Source: Prosthecobacter sp. (GTDB taxonomy: Bacteria > Verrucomicrobiota > Verrucomicrobiia > Verrucomicrobiales > Verrucomicrobiaceae). From it: a stretch of 64,000 nucleotides of DNA. Where the stretch lies: the NCBI GenBank assembly GCA_021733925.1, contig JAIPJY010000009.1, positions 1 through 64,000 of the forward strand, read 5' to 3'. The position numbers were made by a program, and so were the translations under genes. Below, piece after piece: positions 45,505-54,014 of the stretch. How positions within the stretch are numbered: position 1 is the stretch's first letter; each line of letters opens with the position of its first letter. Under the pieces are notes generated by a model. It did not search any database, was not told where the DNA came from, and worked only from the letters and a program-made list of their open reading frames with translations.

Positions 45505-47223
45505 ATGTCCAAGAAAGCCTCCGCCGCCAAGTCCGACCTCCATCGCAAACACAGTGCCATCGTTGTTGATGGTGTCGAGCGCGCCGCCTCACGCGCCATG
45601 CTGCATGCAGTGGGTTTTTCGCGGAAGGACTTCAACAAATCACAAATCGGCATCGCTTCGACCTGGAGCATGGTGACTCCGTGCAACATGCACATCGACC
45701 GCCTCGCCAAGGAAAGTGCGAAGGGCGTGGATGCCGCCGGTGGGAAGAGCATCATCTTCAACACCATCACCATCTCCGACGGCATCTCCATGGGCACCGA
45801 GGGCATGAAGTACTCCCTCGTCTCCCGTGAAGTCATCGCAGACTCCATCGAGACCGTCGTAGGCTGCGAAGGCATGGATGGCTTCGTCGCCATCGGCGGC
45901 TGTGACAAAAACATGCCGGGCTGCATCATGGCCATGGGCCGGTTGAACCGTCCGAGCGTCTTTGTCTATGGCGGCACCATTCTGCCAGGCTGTGTCGGCT
46001 TGGAGAAAAAGGATGCGGACATCGTCACCGTCTTCGAAGCCGTGGGCCTGCACGCCAACTGCAAGATCACCGACAAGCAGCTCATCGACATCGAAGAGCA
46101 CAGCATTCCCGGGGAAGGCTCCTGCGGCGGCATGTACACCGCCAACACCATGGCCAGCGCCATCGAGGCCCTCGGCATGAGCCTGCCAAACTCCGGCGCG
46201 CAGGCCGCCGTTTCAAATGAGAAACTCATCGACTGCTTCGATGCCGGCGCCGCCGTGATGCACATGATCAAGCGTGGCATCACCCCGCGTGACATCATGA
46301 CGAAGGAAGCCTTCGAAAACGCCATCACCCTCATCATCACCCTCGGCGGCTCCACCAACGCCGTCCTCCACCTCATCGCCATGGCTCACAGCGCCGGCGT
46401 GAAGCTCGGCATCGAAGACTTCGTCCGCATCGGCAAGAAGACACCGGTGCTCGCAGACGTGAAGCCAAGCGGCAAGTACTTCATGAACGACCTCGTGAAG
46501 ATCGGCGGCACCGTCCCGCTCATCCGCATCCTGATCAACGAAGGACTCATGCACGGCGACTGCCTCACCGTCACCGGCAAGACCATGAAGGAGAACATGA
46601 AAAACTCCAAGATCGTCTGGCCCAAAGACCAGCAGATCGTCCGCCCGCTCAGCAATCCCCTCAAGAAAGACAGCCACCTCGTCATCTTCAAAGGCAACCT
46701 CTGCCCCGAAGGTGCCGTCGGCAAAATTTCCGGCAAAGAAGGCCTCAAATTCGAAGGCAAGGCCATCGTGTTCGAGTCCGAAGAGACCGCTCTGCAGGCC
46801 ATCCTCAATGACAAGGTCAAGAAAGGCCACGTCATCGTCGTCCGCATGGAAGGCCCGAAAGGCGGCCCCGGCATGCGCGAGATGCTCTCCCCCACCTCCG
46901 CCATCATGGGCAAAGGCCTCGGCAAAGACGTCGCCTTCATCACGGACGGCCGCTTCAGCGGCGGCAGCCACGGCTTCGTCGTCGGCCACGTCACCCCCGA
47001 AGCCTTCGTGGGCGGCCCGATTGCCGTCATCAAAAACGGCGACCCCATCACCATCGACGCCGAAAAGCGCGCCATCACCCTCGGCATTCCCGCCACGGAA
47101 CTGAAGGCACGCCTCGCCAAATGGAAGCAGCCCAAGCCACGCTACACCCGCGGTGTCCTCGCCAAGTACGCCAAGCTCACCAGCAACGCGAGCCAGGGCG
47201 CAGTGACGGACCTGGGCCTCTGA
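45505..47223 (+). CDS. ilvD: Dihydroxy-acid dehydratase IlvD, 572 aa
   Basis: IlvD dehydrates 2,3-dihydroxy-isovalerate and -methylvalerate in valine and isoleucine synthesis. All canonical motifs are present: [45 protein letters not shown] with the Mg-binding lysine, [12 protein letters not shown], and the serine region [20 protein letters not shown]. The ATG at 45505 is used; the frame opens earlier but adds 24 residues without family similarity. It is convergent with the exopolysaccharide block, with twin hairpins at 47246-47307 between them. Compare the divergent copy at 2470-4146. Confidence 0.96.
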   Translation: MSKKASAAKSDLHRKHSAIVVDGVERAASRAMLHAVGFSRKDFNKSQIGIASTWSMVTPCNMHIDRLAKESAKGVDAAGGKSIIFNTITISDGISMGTEGMKYSLVSREVIADSIETVVGCEGMDGFVAIGGCDKNMPGCIMAMGRLNRPSVFVYGGTILPGCVGLEKKDADIVTVFEAVGLHANCKITDKQLIDIEEHSIPGEGSCGGMYTANTMASAIEALGMSLPNSGAQAAVSNEKLIDCFDAGAAVMHMIKRGITPRDIMTKEAFENAITLIITLGGSTNAVLHLIAMAHSAGVKLGIEDFVRIGKKTPVLADVKPSGKYFMNDLVKIGGTVPLIRILINEGLMHGDCLTVTGKTMKENMKNSKIVWPKDQQIVRPLSNPLKKDSHLVIFKGNLCPEGAVGKISGKEGLKFEGKAIVFESEETALQAILNDKVKKGHVIVVRMEGPKGGPGMREMLSPTSAIMGKGLGKDVAFITDGRFSGGSHGFVVGHVTPEAFVGGPIAVIKNGDPITIDAEKRAITLGIPATELKARLAKWKQPKPRYTRGVLAKYAKLTSNASQGAVTDLGL

Positions 47224-47245
47224 TGGCTGGTTGAAACCGGAGGAC

Positions 47246-47307
47246 GGGGATCATCTTGATCCCCGTTTCAGGCTGATGGATCGTGGAGGGATCAAGATGA
47301 TCCCTCC
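47246..47307. repeat. Twin hairpins between convergent ilvD and the exopolysaccharide block
   Basis: GGGGATCA-TCT-TGATCCCC (47246-47264) and GGAGGGATCA-AGA-TGATCCCTCC (47285-47307) are two hairpins with 3-base loops. They share the GGGATCA/TGATCCC core, in opposite orientation, so they can also pair with each other. No T-run follows either. They may be a bidirectional stop signal or a REP-like pair. Confidence 0.6.
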
Positions 47308-47329
47308 CTACCAGTCACGCTTCTCTTCC

Positions 47330-47890
47330 TCAATCCGGCACGATGATCTGATCTTCAGGCTGGAGCTTGATGTCGCGGGAAGGGTCGGCGCTGATGTCCT
47401 TGAGATTGATCTCCGTGGTCACCCCATTGCGGATCAGCTTGGTCTTGCTGGGCTTGGCAAAAGGCGAAAAGCCTCCGGCTGCGGAGATCGCTTTCAGCAC
47501 GGTCATGCTGGAGCTGTACGGCACCGTTCCATTGCCCTTGATGCCTCCCACGACATAGATCATTCGAGCGGTGCTGGCACTGTCATCCGTGGTCACGGTC
47601 ACAGTCGGACGGGTGTAAATTTCACGGTCCTTGTAAGTCTGCTCAATGGCGCGCTGCAGGCTGGAGGGCTTGAGCCCGGCGGCGCGCACTTCCCCAATGT
47701 GAAGCAGGTTGACGGTGCCGTTGTCGCTGATCGTGTACACCTTGCTGATCTGCGGCACTTCATTATCAGGGATGCCCCCGATGGAGATCGTAACGCGATT
47801 AGTAGGCTTGAGGGCGATTTCGCCGTTCTGCGCATGCGCTGATGCCAGGGCGCAAACAGCGAGGATGCAGGAGAGAATGCGTGTGTTCAT
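47330..47890 (-). CDS. Polysaccharide biosynthesis/export protein (Wza-like, SLBB), 186 aa
   Basis: A Sec signal peptide (1-20, SAHA-Q) precedes a poly-export domain (VTISIGGIPDNEVPQISKVY, VNLLHIGEVRAAGLKPSSLQ, IYTRPTVTVTT) and one SLBB domain (IYVVGGIKGNGTVPYSSSMT through LQPEDQIIVPD). The family forms the periplasmic/outer-membrane channel for capsule or exopolysaccharide export. It has only one SLBB and no lipoprotein cysteine, so it is shorter than Wza and probably relies on the barrel protein at 50228-51430 for the outer-membrane pore. It is last in the export unit, 21 bases after the kinase gene. Confidence 0.85.
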   Translation of the reverse strand: MNTRILSCILAVCALASAHAQNGEIALKPTNRVTISIGGIPDNEVPQISKVYTISDNGTVNLLHIGEVRAAGLKPSSLQRAIEQTYKDREIYTRPTVTVTTDDSASTARMIYVVGGIKGNGTVPYSSSMTVLKAISAAGGFSPFAKPSKTKLIRNGVTTEINLKDISADPSRDIKLQPEDQIIVPD

Positions 47891-47911
47891 ACAGTGCGTG
47901 TTTGAGTGGAA

Positions 47912-49042
47912 TTAAAAGACATCGTCACCATCCAAACGCGAGACTGACTGGGAACTTCCCAATGCAGTGGCGGTGGTTTCAGCTTTGATTTTACGTCGGC
48001 GGGATTTTCCTCCCGAACCGCCATTGGGCGAATTCGTCGGCGAGTAATAAGTGTAGTAGCTCGTGTAGTACTGATACTGCGCATCACTGCGCAGATCGAC
48101 GTTGTTGAGGACCACCCCCACCACTTTGCCACCGACGTTTTCAACGCTCTGCTTCACACGCATGAGCATGTGGCGTGGCAGTTTGCGGTGCTGCACCACG
48201 ATCATCGTCATGTCGGCCAGATTGGCGAGCACTGAGGCGTCGCTAACCCCAAGGATGGGTGGCGAGTCGATCAGGACGAGATCAAAGCGGCTTTTGACTT
48301 CGGTGATCAGATCCACCATGCGCTGGGAGTTGAGCAATCCCGCGCTGTCCGCTGGCAGCAGTCCGCTGGGAAGGAAAAAGAGATTCTCCACCGGCGTGCG
48401 CAGCACCACATCTTCCAGCCGGATGTCGGTCGTAAGGTAATTGGTGAGGCCCGTGGCGTGGCTGACATCGAAATGCGTGTGCAGGCTCGGACGGCGCAAA
48501 TCAGCATCAATCAGCAGCACGTTGTATCCGCCCTGGGCGCAGACATAAGCGAGGTTCACCATCGTGGTGGATTTCCCCTCCCCTGCCCCGCCGCTGACGA
48601 TACTGAGGCAGTTGGCGTCCGGCGTTTTTCGGTTGAATTCAATGTTCGTGCGCAGAATGCGGTAGGCTTCGGCGTCGGGATTGAACCCGCTGGAACGGTG
48701 CAGCACCCCGACGTCCTTCGGCACCACCGCCAAAACGGGCACGCCCAGATAGCGCTCCACGTCATCGAGGTTCTTCACCGTCGTATCCATGTACTCGAGG
48801 AAGAAAGCGAGCCCAAGACCAAACATCAGACCCAGCACACCGCCCAGGGCGAGATGCAGAGGCACATTGGGCTTGGCAGGCTTTCCTTCCGGCTCTGCTT
48901 CAGAATAAATGGTGGCGGGCGATTTCACCAGCTCGATGCCCGCCTTTTCCTCAAAGTAGCGCGAGCGCATTTTGACCAGCAAATCTTCCAGGTAGGTGAC
49001 TTCGTCCTTGGCAGTCTTGTACTCCGTGTAAAGAGACGACAT
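47912..49042 (-). CDS. Bacterial tyrosine kinase (CpsD/Wzc kinase half) with second Wzz transmembrane segment, 376 aa
   Basis: Residues 1-35 continue the coiled coil of the upstream chain-length protein in the same frame, after a TAG at 49067-49069. A transmembrane helix follows (about 61-83, LHLALGGVLGLMFGLGLAFF), then the BY-kinase domain with Walker A GGAGEGKSTT (Lys157), Walker A' LLIDADLRRP and Walker B LVLIDSPP. A tyrosine cluster, YQYYTSYYTYYSP, sits near 330-342 as the autophosphorylation tail. The proposed ATG at 49042 may be an internal start only; the natural protein would be a single chain of roughly 730 residues beginning at 50110. It controls polymer length and export. Confidence 0.85.
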   Translation of the reverse strand: MSSLYTEYKTAKDEVTYLEDLLVKMRSRYFEEKAGIELVKSPATIYSEAEPEGKPAKPNVPLHLALGGVLGLMFGLGLAFFLEYMDTTVKNLDDVERYLGVPVLAVVPKDVGVLHRSSGFNPDAEAYRILRTNIEFNRKTPDANCLSIVSGGAGEGKSTTMVNLAYVCAQGGYNVLLIDADLRRPSLHTHFDVSHATGLTNYLTTDIRLEDVVLRTPVENLFFLPSGLLPADSAGLLNSQRMVDLITEVKSRFDLVLIDSPPILGVSDASVLANLADMTMIVVQHRKLPRHMLMRVKQSVENVGGKVVGVVLNNVDLRSDAQYQYYTSYYTYYSPTNSPNGGSGGKSRRRKIKAETTATALGSSQSVSRLDGDDVF

Positions 49043-49066
49043 GTTTTGCAGTTCCTGCTTGGCGTC

Positions 49067-50110
49067 CTAATTGTATTCCTTGAGGGCTTCGCGCTTCTTC
49101 CTCGACGCATCCTGCCGGTTTTGCAGGCCCTTCACATGCGACTGGGCAGCACCCACGATGAGAGATTGGTACTCCGCCAGCTGACTGTCCACACTCAACA
49201 CCTGCGGATGCAGGCGTCCCCGCCCTTCATTGACCAATCCTTCACGCGCGACCTTGAGGTCCTGCAGCTTCATGGTGATGGCTGTGATGTTTTGATTTTC
49301 CAGTTGAAGTCCGGAGGCCTGATCAATGAGTTCGTCAGGAGTCAGCTTGCTCACCTGGTCGATCTGCGACTGCAAAGCCAGGACTTCCTGATCGGCGATC
49401 ATGAGCGCCTGCTCGCGTGAGATGACCATGGAGTCTTTCTCACTGCGCATCTCACCGCCAGGATTCAGCGAGCTGCCGCCGCCAACGATCCAGTCACCAA
49501 CAATGCCAGCCTTGCGTCTGGCTTCCTGAGACCGCACCTGCGCCTGCCCCCGAAGCGACTCCTGATCGGAAATTTGCTGCTGCAGCACGTCCAGGGCCTT
49601 CTGCTTCTTGCCGCTCTCGATGCTGTTGCGCTGGTCCATGTAGCTCTTGGCCACTTCATTGGCGATGATGGCCGCGAGCTGCGCATCCTGATCGTAGTAA
49701 TCAATGATGACAAAGTCTGAGCGCAGCATCGACTGCGTTTCGAGGTTGGAGCGCAATTTCGCCAGTGCGGCCTGCCGGTTCGGCAGTTCCCATTTTTTGG
49801 CAAGCTCGAGTTTTTCGATGACCGGATAAAGCGTGGTGGGCTTGGTGATCGTCTCGAACTGGGTTTTGATGTATTCCTGCGTGAAGGCAAGACCGTCGCT
49901 GCGATTGCGATCAAACACATTGATGTCCTGCGTGATGCGCTCAATGGTCATTTCGACATGACCGCGATACTTGCGCGGCATGATGTAAGTGAGCACCGCC
50001 GCCGCTGCGAAGATCAGGATGAACGAGAGCGAGATGAGTCCAAAGCGATTCTTGACCACCTGCCAGGTGTCCATCGCATGCTTCTGCAGTTCGGTGCCGG
50101 ACTCGTTCAT
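49067..50110 (-). CDS. Wzz/GumC-type chain-length determinant, first half, ending at an in-frame TAG, 347 aa
   Basis: The first cytoplasmic/membrane helix is at about 24-44 (FGLISLSFILIFAAAAVLTY), followed by the periplasmic Wzz domain (YRGHVEMTIERI) and long coiled coils through residue 347. Wzz proteins need a second membrane helix near the C-terminus. Here it is missing, because the frame stops at TAG in the middle of the coiled coil (REALKEYN-stop-DAKQELQN); the reading frame then continues directly into the kinase half. Both parts together match the usual Wzz-kinase fusion. The stop may be a mutation, a sequencing error or a real regulatory feature. Confidence 0.8.
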   Translation of the reverse strand: MNESGTELQKHAMDTWQVVKNRFGLISLSFILIFAAAAVLTYIMPRKYRGHVEMTIERITQDINVFDRNRSDGLAFTQEYIKTQFETITKPTTLYPVIEKLELAKKWELPNRQAALAKLRSNLETQSMLRSDFVIIDYYDQDAQLAAIIANEVAKSYMDQRNSIESGKKQKALDVLQQQISDQESLRGQAQVRSQEARRKAGIVGDWIVGGGSSLNPGGEMRSEKDSMVISREQALMIADQEVLALQSQIDQVSKLTPDELIDQASGLQLENQNITAITMKLQDLKVAREGLVNEGRGRLHPQVLSVDSQLAEYQSLIVGAAQSHVKGLQNRQDASRKKREALKEYN

Positions 50111-50161
50111 GACTGCTCGGGTTTGATTATTCGGAGAGGTTAAGAAAGCGGTCTTAAAATG

Positions 50162-50205
50162 CCGCCAGCGGGAGATTCGTGGTGTCCGAATCTGCCCGCC
50201 GGCGG
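50162..50205 (-). promoter_or_regulatory. Long hairpin between the barrel gene and the Wzz gene
   Basis: CCGCCAGCGGG-A-GATTCG and CGAATC-TG-CCCGCCGGCGG pair with one mismatch and a small internal bulge around a 7-base loop. On the minus strand it is followed by CATTTTAAG. It lies inside the 117-base gap and could attenuate transcription into the wzz-kinase genes or stabilise the barrel transcript. Confidence 0.55.
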
Positions 50206-50227
50206 ATTGTCGTTTGGGCTGTTGGGA

Positions 50228-51430
50228 CTAAAAGGTGGCCGTGGCTCCGAGGGAGACTTGGTTGCGTTTGAATTCCACCAGATCGTTGTTGGACAGCTGC
50301 GTGGAGAATGAGTAGTTGGCATTCAGATTGACGTTGTCCATCAGCTGATAACCAATGCCTGCATTAAGGAAAACCGAGTCCTGCGTCTGATCTGGAGTGG
50401 TGCCCCCTGAGAGCTCAGAGTGCGCATAGCTCGCTCCGCCGTTGACGCTGAAACGCTTGGTGACCTGATGATTCAGCTGCACACCGGTGTTCACCCCATA
50501 GCTGCTTCTGTAGCTGCCGAGCAGCGCACCATTGAAACCCAGCATCGAAAACCAGCGCAACTGCGTCTGTTTTGCCACCGCATAGTTGAGCGCGGCTTCA
50601 GCATAGGGTTTCGTTTGGCTCCCATTGGCGTTTTGGTAAAGTTCCGCACCAGCTCGCACTGAAGTGGACATGTTCTCGCTCCACGCATGGTCGACTCCAG
50701 CCAGGGCGAAATGTGAATGGTAGTTTTGGAACCCGCTCTGGGTGTAGTCCATCAGGCGGTAGCGATACTCTGCCGTCAGACTGGTCCGTTGCCCAACTTT
50801 ATACGCAAATTGCTGGGCCAGCAGATGCGAATAGCGGTCCTGTGATGTGGCTACCGCTGAGTTCTCGTAGGCGATGCCGTCGAACGTGTAGGAGGTGGTG
50901 GTTGAGAACCGTGGCGTCCATGCGTAGCTGACATTAAAATTGTTGTAGCCGTATAGAAATTGGCCGTTCCACAGTGCGCTGGTGGCACCGTAACCAAATG
51001 CACTGTTGGGATTGGTACCGTAGGTGAGGTAGAAATTGTTGCTCACCTTCAGACGTTCCGAAAACTGGTGCTCGAAATTGAAGGTCGCCCGGCCATTGTA
51101 AAAAGTGCTGCCGTAAACCGGCACTCCGTTCACGTATTCAAGGACGCTGGCCTCAAGACTGAAGCTGTAGGGCGTGGTCTGGTCCGCATGGGTGTAGGAC
51201 GTCCCAGCACCAACCTGCATGTACCACGAATCAATGTTGCTCAGCGAGGCCGAAGGCACCTTGTACTTGAGCACGTCATAGCCGGTGTTGCCGGTGATTG
51301 AAAACGTCAGCGGCTCCTCGGTGCTGAAATCGGCCGAATAATTTTGGATCCCGACCAGCCCCTGCGCACGCAATGCCGCAGGGCTGAGTACAGCGACTGC
51401 CAGGATAAGCATTGCCAGTTTAATACGCAT
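50228..51430 (-). CDS. Outer-membrane beta-barrel protein of the exopolysaccharide locus, 400 aa
   Basis: A signal peptide (1-22, ALRA-Q) is followed by a chain of alternating beta strands rich in Tyr, Asn, Ser and Gly (TSYTFDGIAYENSAVAT, RTSLTAEYRYRLMDYTQSGF, KRFSVNGGASYAHSEL) and a C-terminal strand ending QVSLGATATF. These features mark an outer-membrane barrel. Similar barrels (outer_membrane beta-barrel family, BBP2/GfcD-like) occur in Gram-negative EPS export systems with short Wza-like proteins. It is first in the unit with the Wzz, kinase and SLBB genes, which supports a role as the outer-membrane exit pore. The exact family is not certain. Confidence 0.8.
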   Translation of the reverse strand: MRIKLAMLILAVAVLSPAALRAQGLVGIQNYSADFSTEEPLTFSITGNTGYDVLKYKVPSASLSNIDSWYMQVGAGTSYTHADQTTPYSFSLEASVLEYVNGVPVYGSTFYNGRATFNFEHQFSERLKVSNNFYLTYGTNPNSAFGYGATSALWNGQFLYGYNNFNVSYAWTPRFSTTTSYTFDGIAYENSAVATSQDRYSHLLAQQFAYKVGQRTSLTAEYRYRLMDYTQSGFQNYHSHFALAGVDHAWSENMSTSVRAGAELYQNANGSQTKPYAEAALNYAVAKQTQLRWFSMLGFNGALLGSYRSSYGVNTGVQLNHQVTKRFSVNGGASYAHSELSGGTTPDQTQDSVFLNAGIGYQLMDNVNLNANYSFSTQLSNNDLVEFKRNQVSLGATATF

Positions 51431-51486
51431 GGGTTGTGGGAACAGTTCTAATGATCAATGTTGCTGCATATTGCCTTGCAAAATGA

Positions 51487-52065
51487 TCAAGGTATTGCGT
51501 TCGAAGGCGAAACTGGATTGGTCGTCGTCCGAGGTGGCAGCGGACCTGACACAGGCGGCGAAAGGAAAACCCCACGAACCGGCCCCATCGAGACAGAGGG
51601 CTCAGGAGAATCCAAAGTTTTGGGTTCAGGTGAATCTAAGACCGGGTTTTTCCCCGGGTTTTTTTCAAAGCTTGGGTTTTTTCCAGAGACCTCAATCGGG
51701 CGTTCTTCTGCGACTGTGACAGCTTTTAAACCAGGGAACAAAGCTGCAGCCGACTCGTTTATGGCCACTTCCATTTTGGGTGCCACGCTCACACCAGTTT
51801 TCACAATCTGTCCTGCAAGCGCCTCATCTGCCTTGGAAGCGGTGATCGCTATTTTCACAATTTCACCCGCACATCCTTCATTGATGACCAGCGCATCTTC
51901 CAGAATCATCAGCACCTTGGATGGATCTTTTTCAATCGCAGTTTTAACATCATTGCAGATGTCGGCACAATTATTTGCAGACTGCCCCATTGCATTGAAC
52001 GACAATGCCACGCTCAAGATGATGACCAATTGCTTGGCGATGGGTTTCAAAAGGAATGCATTCAT
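51487..52065 (-). CDS. Secreted protein with Asn/Pro-rich repeat tail, unknown function, 192 aa
   Basis: The ATG at 52065 gives a signal peptide (MNAFLLKPIAKQLVIILSVA, cleavage near FNAMGQ-S). The middle part, NNCADICNDVKTAIEKDPSK to ALFPGLKAVTV, is helical and has three cysteines, suitable for one disulfide pair. The C-terminal third is low complexity with two internal repeats: KNP repeats (GKNPSFEKNPGKNP) and DSPEP repeats (LDSPEPKTLDSPEPS), followed by a Pro-rich end. I do not recognise the family. It lies 56 bases upstream of the exopolysaccharide block in the same direction and next to tRNA-Gly. A surface or matrix role is a guess. Confidence 0.6.
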   Translation of the reverse strand: MNAFLLKPIAKQLVIILSVALSFNAMGQSANNCADICNDVKTAIEKDPSKVLMILEDALVINEGCAGEIVKIAITASKADEALAGQIVKTGVSVAPKMEVAINESAAALFPGLKAVTVAEERPIEVSGKNPSFEKNPGKNPVLDSPEPKTLDSPEPSVSMGPVRGVFLSPPVSGPLPPRTTTNPVSPSNAIP

Positions 52066-52102
52066 GACAGTTGTTGATTTGGAGTGGTTCCCCATTTTTC
52101 AG

Positions 52103-52173
52103 AGCGGGTAGTGGGAATCGAACCCACATGGCCAGCGTGGAAGGCTGGAACTTTACCACTAAGCTATACCCGC
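52103..52173 (-). tRNA. tRNA-Gly (anticodon TCC)
   Basis: On the minus strand the sequence folds into a 7-bp acceptor (GCGGGTA / TACCCGC), a D-arm with GGTAAAG, an anticodon stem CCAGC / GCTGG around CTTCCAC (anticodon TCC) and a T-arm GTGGG-TTCGATT-CCCAC. The discriminator base is T and CCA is not encoded. It reads glycine codons GGA and GGG. Confidence 0.96.
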
Positions 52174-52568
52174 AATAACAACTGAATTTTTGCACCCAAT
52201 TGGCAACTTGCAACCAATAATTTTAGAAATTATGGAATTAATGAAATTAAGGACCTTTCGATAACCAAAAGATGCATAAAGACATTACCACTGAACTAAA
52301 AAACGGCAATCGTATAATCAGTCAGCGTCGAACTTTCCTTTGGGACGAATGGTCCCACCGAGCACACTAGGTGGTACGAGCCGTCCATAAAATATCGTCT
52401 GCGCTTTATCTACGCTGCCACACGGAGGGTGCTGTTCTTGTAACTAAATCATGCTTTTTTCAGTTTTCCGTGGCTTCTCACATTTCAATTTTGTACAATT
52501 AGAGACGCTTTTTTCCAATTACCCCTCCCATTTAATTTCGTCAGTCCGTTGTATAAAAAATTTCACTC
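52174..52568. other. AT-rich non-coding interval upstream of the Trp-repeat gene
   Basis: No gene is visible. The stretch is markedly AT-richer than the rest of the window. At 52285-52299 the reverse strand reads TTAGTTCAGTGGTAA, which looks like the D-arm of a tRNA, but the surrounding bases do not fold into a tRNA. The rest shows no clear promoter or terminator. Confidence 0.4.
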
Positions 52569-53891
52569 ATGAAAACATTACAAACACACCTGGCTGCTTG
52601 TGCTGCGTTGTTCTTTTCCGCATTTTCCGAGTGTCCCGCACAAATTCCAACATCGGATACTGGTGAAATAAGTCATAAAATTGACTATGAACCCGAACTC
52701 AAGATTATCCTTGAAAATCCGAATTTCGAAATCCGTCGCAAGCTGCTGGTGGAATTCGCTGAAAGAATAGGAACTACCGATCCACAAAATGCATGGTTGA
52801 TGCGCAATAAAATAATGAACCAGCCAGACTTGTTATCTTTTGCGTCTTCTTTGATGAAGATTTGGGGGAGGGATCAGCCATTAAAAGCAGTAGAACTCAC
52901 ACTCACTAATCCTGATGGTGAATTCCGCATGTTTATTACGAACGCAGCTCTCGCTGGGTGGGCGTCCAAAGACCATTTCAAAGCAATGGAATGGGCATCC
53001 AAAAATCTCTCACCCTTTTATCGCAGGACCGCTTTAGCTACTATTGGTCAAATCTGGGCTCTTAAAAATCCTGTTGAGGCCATTGAATGGGGCTCAAACC
53101 TGAGAATTGAGGTGGAGCGTGTGTTTTATATCGCCGAAATTCTAACTACATGGACAAACACCAACCCTTATGAGGCAGTTCAATGGGCGTCCAAACTGCC
53201 TCTTGGAAAATTCCACGATCTGATGGTTTCCCAAGTTATTTTCACATGGGTTAATTATTATCCAATAATGGCGGTCGAATGGCTGCTGTCAACCCCCGAA
53301 CACCAATGGCTATTGCCAGCTACCTTGGCAAAGTGGACTAAGTTTGACCACCTTGCTGCCATAAATTCTTTGACAAATATACAGGACCAAAAACTCAAAC
53401 TTTCTTGTCAAATCGCTATCATTGATGAGTGGGCTTATTTCAATCCAGAAGCAGCATGCAAATGGGCAAGCACCCAATTAAAAGACGAGCAAATTACAAA
53501 TGCCATCAAAACAACCATTGGGAACTGGGCCGCCGATTACCCATTGGAGGTTTTGAAATGGGCTCAGGATATAAAACTGGAAACCAACAGCAGCGCGCCC
53601 ATGGAAGCAGCCCTGGAATCTTGGGCTCGTGCTGACTTCAAGGCCTGCCTCACTTGGGTAAACCAGCAAAAAAAAGGCCATGAGAGGGACATTGGGCTCA
53701 GCAAAGTTTCAGATGTCTTGATGGAAACCGAACCCAGGACCGCCGCCGATATTGCACTTTCTATCAGTGATTTAGCACTTCAAAAAAAGAGTCTGCTGAA
53801 CGTTCTAGAGACGTGGAAACTAAACAGCCCGGAAAATTCGGAGAATTGGATTAAAAATCATCCCCACATTCTAAAACTATTGAATCAATAG
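52569..53891 (+). CDS. Exported protein made of about ten Trp-rich helical repeats, unknown function, 440 aa
   Basis: A signal peptide (1-24, ending in CPAQ) is followed by about ten repeats of about 32 residues. The consensus is W-x3-[NDY]-P-x2-A-x2-W-[AG]-S followed by a helix and another W (DHFKAMEWASKNL, NPVEAIEWGSNL, NPYEAVQWASKL, NPEAACKWASTQ, YPLEVLKWAQD). This predicts a helical solenoid similar in logic to TPR or HEAT proteins. Repeats of this style are widespread in Verrucomicrobia proteins of unknown function. The gene is AT-richer than its neighbours, suggesting a separate origin. It converges with the metallopeptidase-like gene at 54015. Likely role: protein or ligand binding in the periplasm or on the surface. 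Confidence 0.7.
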   Translation: MKTLQTHLAACAALFFSAFSECPAQIPTSDTGEISHKIDYEPELKIILENPNFEIRRKLLVEFAERIGTTDPQNAWLMRNKIMNQPDLLSFASSLMKIWGRDQPLKAVELTLTNPDGEFRMFITNAALAGWASKDHFKAMEWASKNLSPFYRRTALATIGQIWALKNPVEAIEWGSNLRIEVERVFYIAEILTTWTNTNPYEAVQWASKLPLGKFHDLMVSQVIFTWVNYYPIMAVEWLLSTPEHQWLLPATLAKWTKFDHLAAINSLTNIQDQKLKLSCQIAIIDEWAYFNPEAACKWASTQLKDEQITNAIKTTIGNWAADYPLEVLKWAQDIKLETNSSAPMEAALESWARADFKACLTWVNQQKKGHERDIGLSKVSDVLMETEPRTAADIALSISDLALQKKSLLNVLETWKLNSPENSENWIKNHPHILKLLNQ

Positions 53892-54014
53892 CCAAGGTAC
53901 CAACACCTATTCCCTGTCCCGGAATTTAGGCCAGTATCTGGAGGCGTCCGGCAACAGTTGACTAATTGGTTTGGAATCATATCTGCCTCGACAGCTTCTC
54001 GGCTGAGCACCGAG

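Noticed and set aside
52285-52299. A possible second tRNA (D-arm-like TTAGTTCAGTGGTAA on the minus strand)
   Set aside because: No acceptor stem, no proper anticodon arm and no T-arm with TTCGA can be found around it.
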